Shown here: positions 45,365-59,100 of the stretch, piece by piece | Layout: every line of letters starts with the position of its first letter | Numbering within the stretch: position 1 is the stretch's first letter | NCBI GenBank assembly: GCA_009760855.2 | Contig: WPIO01000033.1 | Span: 832,001 to 896,000, forward strand | Length of the DNA stretch: 64,000 nucleotides | Reading direction: 5' to 3' | Source: Cristatella mucedo | Lineage: Eukaryota > Bryozoa > Phylactolaemata > Cristatellidae | Program-made: the position numbers and the translations under genes | The notes under the pieces: model-generated | Seen by the model: only the letters and a program-made list of their open reading frames with translations | Database searches by the model: none | What the model was told of the DNA's origin: nothing

Positions 45365-46323
45365 CTACAATGGATGCACTACATTTAACTATGCGAAGCC
45401 TTTCCACAGCAGCCGATGCCATCAGGTGCTTTTCAGCACAAACCCCCCCCCCCTGCCAAAGCACAATGCCACAATACTGACATCAAGTCATGCGATGAAG
45501 CTACTCTCAGAGCAGGTTGCGATTATCCCTTTGCATTAAGATATTTACGTAGTTCTCTTACGGTGCAATGCAAATGTAATTATTGTATCCTTTATTTCAT
45601 TATGAGTAATACGTGGTCTTCAGAATTCAAGCCACCCTAGTCTTAGCCAGGCCGGAGTGAGGTACTCACACTTCAAGACAAACATAACAGGTTTGCGTCC
45701 CGAAGCAGGCAATCCTTAATTGACCTCTAAGTTGCTGGAGTGTGCTGGAATTTAAAATAAGCTACAGGCCCTCCTTTTCCCCACCGAACTTGCTCTGTTC
45801 GTGTGAACTGCACTTTGTGTACCTGTGGGTGCTGACATTGTGCATTTATATAAATCATTATGCACATCATATCAATCACTAATTATATCACTAATCAAGT
45901 GGCATGCTTACTTTTCAGCATACGTGACGAGCATAGAGATTTTTCTTCTCTTGTGGCACTATAGAGATGTTATTATTATTATTATTATTATTATAGGTTT
46001 CAAAGTATAACAGTAAGACGAGTCCGGCTCTCTCAAGAGCACAGCATACATATTTATTCATACAATTATTTACATAACTCTGACTGAGCTGCCTTAAAAG
46101 TCAGCTGTTCGACTACAGCGATGATCAATTCTGATAATATTCCAACAAGGGCTGTTATTCAGATGCTTCAAACTGGTTTTGACACTTAAATGCCAACAAA
46201 GGCGAGACTATTTCCCTTGGAAAACTTACTGACAATACATCTACCGTTTGCTCGCTGGAATCATTCAAGATCGCCGATGCTAAAAGGCTTGCCGTTACTC
46301 CCTGCTCGCCCTCAAAGACTTGA

Positions 46324-46718
<395 letters not shown>

Positions 46719-48009
46719 AAGCTCATACAGGCGACAGATTCAGAGATTAATGTTTGTAACTCAAAATACCTCGACAGAGTTCTTACAACAGATCCCGACT
46801 TTGGCAGCAACTTCCTCGCCACAGTAAGGCAAAGAATGATTGGTAATTTTCGAAAAGGAGCTGACATAACGGTGGCCTAGCAAGAGCTGTAATTAAAAAT
46901 AGTGAGGCACGTTGGCTTCGCCATGGCGGAAGTATAAGCAGCGGCGGCATGTAAAGATCACCGCACGCACATCCGCATCGGCACAGACCGTACCTCGTAG
47001 CCGACTTAAACGTGGCCTTGACAATCAGCGTCGGCCTTGACAATACGCATTGACCCGTTGCCCAGCGCACAAGTAGAAGTGTCTGTATGGGCTTCGCTGT
47101 GCTTTTTATCGTAGATACGCGTCAAACTATTGTAATGATCAACCAGCCTTCGGCCAGAGCAAAATTCCCACCTACTAATCGTCTTCATTCCCAAAGTGTG
47201 AGCACCTGCAACGGCGGTATCGCTCACGCCCTGGCTCCGCCGTCCGCGACGCGATAATAAACTTAGAACTACCATGTAAAAGCGGTATCCGACTTCTACC
47301 AGCGCTGCAACCCAGAGCCTCTTATTTTCTTACCTTTAGCCTTATGAGCTCCCTCATTCTAAAAGCAGCCTAAAGCTAAAAGTCAGGCTAGCCGTACACA
47401 CTGTAACGGCGGCGCCAGCTTAACCAGCCAGATTACGGCTGATAATCACTATTCACGATTGTGCGCTAACCTCTGGCCGAAGCCGTATTAAAGTCGGCAC
47501 CATGAGATAAAAAGGCAGTTGGGATTCCACACTCGCTTTTGGCAATGGAGCCGATACGAGCTCTTGGCCACAGAGCCTTTGGTGTACATGACGGCCGCTG
47601 TTGAACGCCTGTGCAAGTCCATTACTGTCAATATAGACTCGTCTACATTATGGATACGGACGCGATATGACAAGGTGTGAGCGCTCTTCGTCGCTCGCCG
47701 TGCTACAAGGTTCAGACGTCTCCGGTATACGGCGCACGTCGGCTGAGACTAGCACCGGTACGAGCGCTGCGTTAGCGGCCTAGCAACGAGCGGACGCGGA
47801 AGCCGCACAGCACTTTGGTAAAAGCGCGCGTCCTCGCGATGGTCGCGGAAGCCGAGCTACACAGCTGACAGAAATGGGCGTGGCAAAGCGGCCGACGACC
47901 ACCCAAGAAAAACTGCGCGATCGATATTTTTAACCAGATATCTCGCGGATCGAGCAAGTCAGCCTAAAACGACATCGCAGCGAAATGAAATTAATAATGG
48001 TAATTACAA

Positions 48010-48440
48010 TAAGACGTTTGCACAACGCCCTCGGAAATTATTTCAATCGCTGAACGACAACATGCACAGCGCCAGCCCACATAAACGTGCAATGGACAAG
48101 TCACGTGGACCCAGCAAATTCTGAGAGGAACATGTGCATATTAAGCCTCTTTTTAAGTGTTGTCAAGTCGGGGGTGTCGTGACGTCAGCCAGAAGTGAGT
48201 TTCATGCCTTGGGAGCGTACGATCTCAAGGCATGGTCTCCAGAGGATTTGTGGTTAGTTCGAGGCTAAGCTAAACGACAAGAGTCAGAAGAGCGGGTGGT
48301 CCGACGCCTGGCCTGATTGGTAAGTAGTTCTGATAGGTAGGCTGATGCCAGAGAGTAAAGGGACCTAAAAGTAAGTGAAACATCCTTGAAGTAGACATGC
48401 TACTCGATTGGGAGCCAGCACGGGTAGGCGAAGAAGTGAT
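48010..48440 (-). mobile_element. L2/CR1-like LINE, 3' coding fragment
   Basis: TTTTTAAGTGTTGTCAAGTCGGG..TTCATGCCTTGGGAGCGTACG..GGTCTCCAGAGGATTTG is antisense of the FGDRAFSSYAPKAWNSLP..TTFKK block. Confidence 0.82.
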
Positions 48441-48878
48441 GTAGCGTGCCAGCTTGGCCACTACATACACTCAAGCGTATTTGAAAAAAGCCGAGTCGTA
48501 CCGGTACCCCAGCGACCTCCAGCGTACTCCTGTCGTTGTGCGCCTCGCTTTCGACGACTGCTCTCGGTCCAAGCTACGCGAGCGCTTTCGTAACTTGCAG
48601 CGTTGCTCCGAGATGCTTCGCAGCCATGTTGTTCACCCAGCGGTAACGTCCGTACAACGCACGACTCTGGTGTAGGCTCGAGCTTTTACCAGCGGTCAAT
48701 ACTGCTTTGCCTACTGCCAATGGGGTGCGAAGGGGTGCTGCTCTAAAGTGATATATACGAGGTTGTTCAACCATCTTACCGTTATTTTGATTGTATGATA
48801 CGCGAGCCAGTAACTAAATCGAAATCGTCAAACTAGATTAGCGTAGAACCAAGCTGCGAAGGAAGGATACTCGAAGCT

Positions 48879-49015
48879 GGTCCAGCGGTTAAGGTGCTCG
48901 CCCCGATTAAGGTCTGGCTGAGGTTGTGGGCTCGAGCCCCGAGGCACATGCGAAGCGCCTGAATAGAGATTAAGCTCTCTTGGGGTGCTCTACAATTGAA
49001 TTATATTTTTTTATA
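48879..49015 (+). mobile_element. tRNA-derived SINE, family B
   Basis: GCTGGTCCAGCGGTTAAGGT.., GTGGGCTCGAGCCCCGAGGC, AGCGCCTGAATAGAGATTAAG..TTGGGGTGCTCTACAATTG. Nearly complete, so useful as a reference copy. Confidence 0.9.
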
Positions 49016-49299
49016 TTCTCGGGCTGGCGACCGCTGCAGAGCGGGGAATACGAGTTAAAAGGATCGCAAAAGAAAAGCCCAGAGGCCTGCCGAGGCGTGG
49101 TTTGTTCTACTGCGTGGCGGTTGAAAAAATTGACGGGAAGGGTTACGAGGAGGGTAGAGTAACGACTCCAAAGTGCGCAGGGACAAATAGGCTGCCAAGC
49201 CACACCCCCGCCAACAGCGAGAGATGGTGTCTCGCTGCTGAGGCGGAGCCGTCCTTGCTTGGCGGTATGCCAAATCAAGCGTCAAATGCCTCAAATGGC

Positions 49300-49450
49300 A
49301 ATAGATTCAGGTCTTTGAGGGTGCTGTACAAATTTATCATTACTAATTCGATCGTGCTTCCTTTGCAGCAAATGCAAAATGCCAAGAAAGAGACTGAATT
49401 TTCTCGGGGCGCTATATCGAGTGTACCGTTGTTATTATTATTATTATTTA
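49300..49450 (+). mobile_element. L2/CR1-like LINE 3' tail
   Basis: TTTGCAGCAAATGCAAAATGCCAAGAAAGAG..GGGGCGCTATATCGAGTG and (ATT)n, preceded by a second partial tail. Confidence 0.82.
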
Positions 49451-51227
49451 AGCGACCTCTACACGATGCCGATTCCCTTCCAAGCGACGCTGCGCCGGAC
49501 AACAGCTGGAGCGAAAAGCTACTTCGCCGCTGTCGCTCAGGCCGCATCGGTCGGCCGCTACGACCCTTCGCCACTCAAGACGCCAAACCGGAGACACCGT
49601 TCGACGATTAGTCGCCGCCGGCTTTCGCAGGTCGGCTTAGGCGGCGGCGAATTGCCCGCCAAACAAGCGCGGAAGCGTACGCGGTAAGCGCCAGCGGGTC
49701 ACGCCGTTCGGCCGTTCTAGAGAAGAGCTCCCGTTATTTGGCGGGTGGGTAGCAGCAGAAAAGCGGCGGCCGAGGCGGAAAACGGCACTCGGCAGTTCGC
49801 TGCCGTCCGCGACATCCCGAAGATCTCAAAAGGACAGCGCTCAAGAGCTCGACGTTTTACCTAAAATGACGGCGCTCGAGGAAAAGTCGTTTTGTCGGTG
49901 CGTCCGGCTGCAACGGCAGGGCCTGCAACGCCTCAAATTGCTATACAGACTCGGTGCGTCCGGTAAGATGCTACCGAGCAACAGATTCAAGTGCTACACC
50001 TGCCGTCTGACTAGGGACAGAGCCTGCTGAAACGGCGGCGACTGGCGGTTGCAGCCTCACTCATTTAACTCACTGAGCCGAAACGAGTCCTTGCAAATGA
50101 CCGCCCGGTGCGAACGGGCTCTATTGGTCTGGTCAACATTCATGCTAGCGCTCTCTGCTTTGCTGGCATTGATTTTGATGTATCCACTGACTCTCCGGTT
50201 CCTAACCTTCGCCCAAATTATGGCTTCGCCGCGCCCGAGCTGTGCGGGGCGTTGGCGGAGTGGATAATTCACGATCTTTTGTCAAAGTCGCCCGTCCTCC
50301 TGCGACGTCCGGTCTTTCTAAAAGGCTTGATAGTCGATGAGCTCCCACAGTCAATGATGAGGCTGACACGACGCTCAGCGTCCAACGCCTTTCAGGCGAG
50401 CTACATCCGAGGGAGGCCTGCTGAAGGTTCCCCAGCACGTCGCACAAGCCGATCAAAGCAATCTCCAACGTTCGCACTGAACCGACAATGAACTAAAACG
50501 GTTCTCTTATGCATCCAGCTGTGCCCGTTCTCGTCACGACTTACACGCGTGCTACTACGAATGCTCAGGACGACTATCTGTTGCCTAACTATTTATGATT
50601 CAGGTAGCTCGTGACAGCGATGAGCATTTTCAAAGCTTAGCTACGACATCTGATCTACTGGCCCGTCAGTGCATTGTACTCACTAAGCAAGCGGTCCAAC
50701 GCATCCACCGAGTTACCAGAGTCGAGATGCCAAGCTCCAAGGTGCTAGTGGAGAGCTCACACTAGGCTAAAAAGAGAGACCATACGGTTTCTCTTATAAA
50801 GCAACATGAATTGCTTGTGTCCAGTTTTTGTCTAGTTTCAATAATGAGGGGCAGAGCCCAAAGAAAATGTAGAAATTCGCTATCCATCGTTGTTATCAGG
50901 CTCGAGCACACCCCTCACATGGTACTAGCTGGTGAAGTAGCCTCCTCTTTCTATGCTAGCTGTGACGCACTCTTATGAGCTTGGATGCCCAGGCTTTGCA
51001 TGGAAACGAGTGCAATAATGTAATTCCGACTTTAACATTCTATGCTATCGGCAGCTCTTCATAAGTCACGAATGGTTTCCTAATCCGTGAGAAATTCTTC
51101 AATTTGTATGTCCTTACGGCTGGTAAGTGGCCGAATACTAAACTTTTTGTATTGCAAATAGGTTTTCTCAGGGCAGGATAGGTCAAGGCAATGACTCGGG
51201 AAGTGGAGCTGGGGGCTAATGGCCACC

Positions 51228-51391
51228 AAGTTGAGATTTCATACAGTTTTTCTTATGGTGGGTTTGCTATTCGAGCTTACAACAACCATCGAGTGAAATT
51301 TGCAGGAAGTCATAGCTGGTTCGAGGCACCCAGCATCTCAACAAGTGAGGGCAGTAGTGGCACTCACGAAACTATGGCAAGAACACTATGG
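51228..51391 (+). repeat. Duplicated block, copy 1
   Basis: Roughly 80% identical to 52665-52826 by eye; shared runs include TTCGAGGCACCCAGCA and ACTATGGCAAGAACAC. No known element recognised. Confidence 0.8.
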
Positions 51392-51824
51392 GTATGCAGA
51401 GGAGACATGCCTTTACATAATCAGAGGTTACCTTGAATTTGTACATGCTAACATCTAGTAAGCCGCCGGTGTTGGGTAGCTACCAATCTTTCCCCGAACA
51501 GCACAACACATATTCGTCATATCGATTCGTTGTGTGCTCACAAATCCATAATACAAGCTAGTACATTTACTAAAAAAGTAGAGATCAGCTTGATGAAGGC
51601 TTTAATTATAATGCAGCAGAACTTAGCAGCTTTAACTCTGCATTCGGCTAGAAAAGAATAATTGCCTGCTACAAGACACAAACACGTACTCTGGGTCTTG
51701 AGGAAGTTTTCCCTGTGTCTTCACAGCACACTAATGCAAACTCATATTAGTCGCAGCCTAATGCTAGTGACATGTCCTGTAGATGAGAATGGCATAGAGA
51801 AAGAGACATGTAGTCAGAGGGTGC

Positions 51825-51829
<5 letters not shown>

Positions 51830-51899
<70 letters not shown>

Positions 51900-51919
51900 A
51901 GAGGAGAGAGAGAGAGAGC
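51830..51919. repeat. (GA)n microsatellite
   Basis: About 90 bp of AG repeats with two short interruptions. Confidence 0.97.
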
Positions 51920-52664
51920 AGATTATAATATTGACAATGATAGCATAACTAACGCATTGGGTTGCTTCTAAATGCATCATATGTACCGCCATCTATAACT
52001 CCACAAAGCCACAGAGGCAGTATGAGCTACTACGGAATGGAACATCCCCCCTATGGCGGGGCAAATCCTGCTTACATGAAAATCTTGAGGGTCTTGCCAC
52101 CCCAACATGAAATCTTGCTAGTCTTGCTCTACTAGATGAAAATCCTGGCTACATCTGCTACCAACACTGAGCGGCAGTAACAGACCTAGTTAGAGAGTCG
52201 GGGAACTAGTCCGATAGCCATCCGGTAATTGACGTAAGCCGACCTCAAATCGAAGTGAGATCATACTTGATGACACGCAGTGAAGGAGTATAACATGCAG
52301 AAATTAAGCGGTCTCCAAAAGAAACACCCAAATCACGTGTTTTTACTGATGGTCTCTCTATGACATCTCCAGCAAAAAACAGAAAGCCAGTGATTCCAGT
52401 GCCGGACTTGAGTGCTGCCAAGTCCTGTTACAGACATGACAGTCGATAAAAACACATGGAAGCTCATAAACTAATCTCTGAACAGCCAACATTAAAGCAT
52501 GTCACCCGTAAATGTTTATCAGTCCAGTCAAGGATTGGGGCCGATCTAAAAATCGCATCGTATACGCTCACATAAAATACTTTAAATCAATATTTGGTTA
52601 CCAGACCAAAAACACATAGCTTGTTATCAGATCCATACTAGCAACCAATTGCATCACACCATCA

Positions 52665-52826
52665 AGTAGAGATTACATATGGTTTTCTCATAGCGGGTTT
52701 TCTATTCCAGCTTAAAACAAGAATCGAGTGCAATTTTCAGAAAGTCATTTTTGATTCGAGGCACCCAGCACCTCAAAAAATGAGGGCACTGGTGGCACTC
52801 ACGAGACTATGGCAAGAACACCATGG
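52665..52826 (+). repeat. Duplicated block, copy 2
   Basis: Direct-orientation partner of 51228-51391. It ends 55 bp from the MMACHC stop codon, so it probably forms part of that gene's 3' UTR in antisense. Confidence 0.8.
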
Positions 52827-52881
52827 ATGACAACACCATGGACGATCACCAGCTTCCTCGTCCGTCGACAGCTCCTAGCAG

Positions 52882-53181
52882 CTACCAGCCATCTTCTACT
52901 AGCTGCTGCAGTAGCTGGATCCGATCCCTGGGAAGAGTGGCAAAATAGAGTTTCTGCTGCTCCGAGTATCTTGTCTCCACTGGAATTATATCCCGATAGG
53001 TCCAGTTCTTCCAGTCGTGATTGTATGCCTCCAGCATTCGAACTCTGTCTGCTTGCAGTGGTACAACGTCGGGAGGTAAGACTTGCTCGAGGCCCGAGCA
53101 CTTGAGGCCTTTGAAGACGATGACAGCTCGGATAGCAAACCAGCCACCGTATCGACGATGAATGCACAGCCCGACCTTCAA
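52882..53181 (-). CDS. MMACHC: MMACHC last exon
   Basis: Acceptor CCAAATACAG; 99 codons and TAG, with GLCIHRRYGGWFAIRAVIVF, LQADRVRMLEAYNHDWKNWT and YRDIIPVETRYSEQQKLYFA. Human has VCIHPRFGGWFAIRGVV and [20 protein letters not shown]. Confidence 0.96.
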   Translation of the reverse strand: MKVGLCIHRRYGGWFAIRAVIVFKGLKCSGLEQVLPPDVVPLQADRVRMLEAYNHDWKNWTYRDIIPVETRYSEQQKLYFATLPRDRIQLLQQLVEDGW

Positions 53182-56100
53182 CTGTATTTGGGATAAGAAA
53201 TATTTGATAAAGCAAGCTCATTAACTATACCGACATAGCATGACCTAGCATACCGACATAACATATTCATAGCATATCGTTCAGCTTCGAGAGGTCAGCA
53301 CTCAACAATTCAGTGGCGACTCAACAGCGAGACTTCGTGGGGCAATGGCACACGTTGAACCTACTCGGACGTGATAACGGAGCAGACATGTTCCTTAAGC
53401 CTTTCCGTGTTGTACCTCCCTACCCAACCACCCATTCCCCGGTAGGGGCCAACGGCTTCCACTCAAGAGCTGGTTCGGATAAGTGGTTAAGATGCTCCCC
53501 CCTCCGACAAGGTCAGACGAAGGTTTGGCCGAGGTCGTGGGCTCGAGCCCCCTCTCCCCCATGGTATATGTGAAGCACCTGAATAGAGATTACGTTCTCT
53601 TAGGGGGCTATACGAATGAATTATATTTATATTTTAATGATAAGTAAGGCATAAAGCTGGCTTGCAGCCAGTATGCCTTCGGAATATAGCTTCCGGGTCA
53701 GGGTGTCGTGTGGAATTAGGATCTCCAGCATGGGGGGGGGGCTAAGATGTGCTCCGATGCCTCAAGCAAGCCTCTGATGTACACCTTCTCCAGTGGCCTC
53801 TTGGGGGCTTAAGGCTAGCACCTACCAGAGGCTATTGCATTGTCGTGACAGTAACATTGAAGGTGCAAATTAGCATGCAAGCTTTCTGACGCTTTCTGTA
53901 GGGCTCCACTTCAGAGTAGGTCTCGTGTGGAGGGGGCTAGAGCCTTTGTAGATCCCTCGAGGCAAGGGCATGGCCAGATATTAATTACCTTTTTAACGGC
54001 AGCTCCCAAGGCTGCTAAATAGTCAGGGCCTAAAGGTACTAACTGCATGAAGTCTCCCTAGGATCTTGCCCATCAGCCACGTTGTGGTTCCTGCTTGCAC
54101 TAGCATAGCACTACTACATGGCTCTAACTAAACTAGCAACGACTTTTCAATAAGCTCTACAAGTCCCATTGTTAAGGTTTGATAAGCCCCTTATGGGAGG
54201 CTTAAGACAAACCGGGCTTCTTCTGAGGACCAATTAAGTATATGCGTACAAAATGCTGAGTACCACCAATCAAGAGTAATTAATATTCCAAACCTTCCGA
54301 ACAGCCGTATCAATACCTATATAATGATCATAACCGGACGAAGGATCTGTGAACTGACATGACCAACACCTCTGATTTCGCGGGTTCAGTTTCTTGGTTT
54401 CAGCATATTATGCTTGCCTTTAGCAATATAATATTTCTTTACACAGTTTTAGTGCTTTATAAATCCGGCTAAAGGTTCAGCTAGATCAGACCTCTAGCAT
54501 TCAATCCTTCTGTTCTTTCAAGTAAATTGGCAAAGCTGGAAGGAAGCAAAGCTGCTCTGGGCTTACCGTTAGTGAGAGCATAGATAACTGACCGTAAGAT
54601 ACCACTTTCGAAAACGTCCAATGGTGCTCGCACAAGGTAACGCTTAGCCTGCCCCTCAAGAAAAACTTCCTGGTTATAGACACACTGAGCATCAGAAAAG
54701 GAGAATTTTGACGATTGAGACCTCTTCTGGTGGGACTGGAAAATTCTGATGATTTAAGATCTCTCACGACCGACCAGACTGGCTCAGACACAGCACACAC
54801 CATACTACTAAATGAAGAAGTTCCTACTGCATTCAAGTACAGGAGAAGCAAACTATACAAGACAATAGCTTAATTAAGTGGAAAATAGGTTTAAACTTGC
54901 CTCTAATCCATGTTGGTGAACATCGCCAAAAATGTCACGATTATCAAATACTAAGGCATTTTTGTCTGCACAGTGAAATTTCCAAAGAGCTAGTTTAGGC
55001 TGCTTCCCTTTCCTGCCAAATTTGAAGGCACTAACAAGAGCTAAGAAATAAGCACATCCGGGTGGATTTCTGGTTCCATTAAATGAGAAGTTTATGGGCT
55101 GCAATAAAATAAGCATTGCGAGGGAGCCAATGACTCCCGAGCAGCAAGTATGCTACAACATTAAAAAGCAGTTGCAACTCGGTGCGATATAAATGAAGAA
55201 GCGCTGTGGTCGCCCTAAACTGAAAAACGACCAGGATGACAAGGCCATAAAAACGCGAGCCTTAAAGAACAGATTTGCAACGGTGAAAAGCGTTGCTGGG
55301 ACACTTTAATTTATAGAAGGGCTTAGGCTGAGCTAATTAGCCGTTTTGCATTGGTTATACCAGCAAGGTAAACTCTCCATGATTGCCTATCGTAAAACTC
55401 CACCTTCTAAAAAACCAAAACTTAAGCCGCCAGAAATGGTCTATGAGCCTAGCTCACACAACATGGGCTGACCGGCATCGAGTTGTGAGGACTAATGAAT
55501 CAAAGTTTACCATTTTCAATGCTGGTAGGGGAGAGCCTGTGAAGCACTTATCAATGAAACGTACAACAATGGCTGCCTTCAGACATCGGTAAAGTTTGGC
55601 AGCTGTAGAAGTGATGGTATTGGGCGGTGGAACGGCAGCTAGTGCTAGCTAGTACTAGAACTCTTTATTGCATAGTGAACCAGCATAAATACTTTGACAT
55701 TGCGTAAAAAAATGTCGCTATTCCAAGTAAAATGGCCCAAAGGAGCTAGTTTATAATGCAGCAGGATAATGATCCTAAGCAAACTGTGCTGCCTTTGAGA
55801 GTTTTTCGGCTATTGTCCCGATCATGGGTATTCTCTACTTACTGTATTGCCAATGACAAGATTAAGCCCTTATTTGAACAGCACTGAAAACCTTTGAGAT
55901 GCGGATCGTGGGTTCGAATCCTGCATGGGGCGATCCTTTATTACGGCTGAGAGCAGTGGTGATAGCCATAAAGGCTCTTCTGTCGTTATACAAAAGAGGC
56001 TCTAGAAACAGCAAGTATTTTATTTTATTTTTATTTATTTATTTGAGGCTCTCCACCAACAATGATGGCAAAAAAGTGGTCCCAAATTATGCACAAGGAT

Positions 56101-59100
56101 CGTGGCATTCCTGCCAACCCATGGATAGAAAATGATTGTAAATCATGGTGGAATCACCTCCTCTAGCCGTAAGAAAGTTATTGATTAAATATTCCACGCC
56201 CTTGCATATGCAAAGTAATGTGCTCCCTCAGCAATACTGGATGAATTACCACAGAAAGCCACGGATTTTCTGGCATGTACGGTTGGTCGCTTAAACTTAT
56301 GACAGCATTGAATATACAAAACGGCTTGCGTAAGCATGCGAGCGCACACACATGCACACACAACGAGTGCTAACGAAAGCGCATGCGCATGTGCACAGCC
56401 CTATATAAACGAACGTGTGAGCATGCACATAAAAATACACAAACACACGTGATGATGGGCAAATTTTTATGACAACAATAATAACAAAAGGAAAACAACT
56501 TCACCTTCGTCGAGCAGCTGCTTGTATCTTTAACGATGTCCCTGGGCTGATAATAATATGCAGCTCCTGCCACATGCGCTGCGGTCTGGACGAGCACCTT
56601 GGGCTTGTGATGAGCATCCATGTCATAATCGTGTAGTACATCCACCTCCAGATGGGGAACAGCCTCCTAGCAAAACACAAGCCGGCGATTGTGAACACTA
56701 GGTTTCTGCCTATCTATGCTTTCTGACGTGCTTCTGACTGGGGGCAAAGCGAGCTGGCTCCTCCATCCTGGCGAAAGGGGTAAGCAGCCTGATATGATAG
56801 GCAACGTCAATGATCCTTAGATGGATCATCCCCATAACAAAATACTTACTTTGCTCATGTTTCTGATACCTGCATTGTCAATGCATGTCCAAGCACATTG
56901 CCCAGGGAGTAAAAATCGACCAATCTCTCTACAAGTCGCTAACGGTTAGCAACGACATCCATCTAGACTCTGTAAATCTCTCCCTACAGGTTTTCCTGCC
57001 AGCGCAATAAGGCACCTACAGATAGTGCTAAGCTCGTAAGTTATGATTGTCTGTCGTGTGTGTCGTAACTGCCACACTACCATTAAACAACCTCTCACTG
57101 ACCTGTACCAGCACCCAGCCAAGCAGCTATCGGTCAATCAATTTAAGGTCACTCCATTCTCTTGCTTAAGTCTACCTATCCAAAATACTTCCTATTCAGG
57201 CTTCACATCATACCAGTAGTTCTTCTGACCCAAGTCGATTAGCTGTGCATCTAATCAACCTCGAGTCATTTGGAGACAGTGCATTCAGTTCCAAAAATCT
57301 AGAACTCACTACTGACTAACATCACGGCATTTCCTGACTAGATTACATTTAAAAAGAAGCTAACAATATCCACCTGTTCCTTGAGTATGTTTTGTATTCG
57401 TGTGAATTATCCTTTATGTGCTGGCACATGCTGAAACTGTGCTTGTCATTATCACTTACACTTTATAACAGATTACCAGTGCATATTTATTCCTGGGTAG
57501 TAAGTGTTAATTCCCAATTACTTATGCTTCAAAAGTACAGAAAATGGCCCTAATTCCTTACAGCCTTTGCTTTTGTGAGCGATGCATTTGACATTTACTA
57601 ATTTTCCAAAACACTGCCGACACAGCGATGGCCAAAAGTCTATAGTTAAATAAAAAACTTAATTTTTTTACAGAAACTCTCTTTACAAACGTGATCACAC
57701 TAGTAAATCTAAAGCTGCAATCAAACATGATAAATTGCCTTACACTTATTTACATAGAGTGGCTTAGTATTTGATGCAATCACCTTAATTGTTGATCACT
57801 AGACGAGGCCATCGAGACATGGCCTAGATTGGTTGTTCTAGGCATGGAAACAATGCAATAACTAATCCCTTATTTATTATTCGTTCCCAGTAACATAAAT
57901 ATTAGGATAATTACATGAACCTTAAATCCAACATTCATTTTAATTCCAGCTGCTTAAGTAGATACATGTATGCATTTTTCTTACGTGGCATCAAAAGGTT
58001 GCAAGCACTTGGCAGATACCTTTCGCTAGCTTGCAGTAAGTTTATCAAGACAAGTGCAGAAAATTAGTCCGTAGAAGCATCGGCTAAGATGTGTGAGGCA
58101 CACGGGGCATACATCTCAAGCGCCTCTCATCTCGCCTAGACATCACGGGCACAGCATTACAATGATTCAGGTTCTATCTCAGTAGGAGACCCGAGAGCAT
58201 TGATGTGAACAGATAAAGGTCATCCGAGAAACCACTGGAGTATGAGCTATCTCAGGGCTCAATGTTTGGTCAACTTCTTTTCACAGTTTTTACTCACTCT
58301 CTTGCCTATGTGATCACCAAACACAATTTAGGCTTTCACTTGTATGCAGATGACACTCACCTTTGCTTTGATCCCCCTACCTTCCAGCACATCGAATTCT
58401 CTCAACTCCCATGCTGCATGTATTGCTGACATCAGCATATGGATGGCAGCATTTTTTTTTTACAAATGAAATAGTAATAAAACAACTTACTAGTTCTGGG
58501 CAAACCAAGTGTGACTCAAAAAATCAGAAAGCTTAACGTTCAAAATCGGCTCTGCCCGGACATCTCTCGTTGCATCTGCACATAATCTAGGTGTCCTTTT
58601 CCAAACTCTTCACTAGATGACCACGTCAGCTCCTCAGCAAAGTCTGCCTACCTTCAGCTATATAACATCGCTAAAACTGGGGCTTCTTGGATAGGGGAAC
58701 TAAATATAAATTGGTCCATGCATTTGCAACATATCGTCTTGACTTCTGTAACTCACTGATTTCTGGTCTACCAGCCGGTGCAATCAGGTGCTTACAGCTG
58801 GTGCAAGACTCTGCAGCTATGCTTGTCTGTCGTGAGCGTCGCAGTTGCTACATCACACCACTTCTCATCGACATGTAGTGGCACCCAGCCAAGCAACGGA
58901 TCGACTTCAAGGTTTTGTTGCTCACTTTTAGGTTCCTTCATTCTTTGGCTCCAGCCTATCTCTCAGATTTACTACCCTACCAGGCTAAGCATCGTATCAC
59001 CGGCTTTGTGGTATCTAACAGTTTACCAATACCTCATACAGACCTCAAATCCTTTGGAGACCGTGCCTTTAGTTCGTACGCTACACAGCTTGGAGCTCAC

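Noticed and set aside
50049-50491. Plus-strand frames, one with a hydrophobic stretch resembling a signal anchor, another of 127 codons
   Set aside because: Two overlapping frames compete, neither shows a known domain, and the GC-rich setting makes long frames likely by chance.
55899-55925. tRNA gene signal (near-perfect B box GTGGGTTCGAATCC)
   Set aside because: No cloverleaf around it; it belongs to a repeated SINE body present many times in the window.
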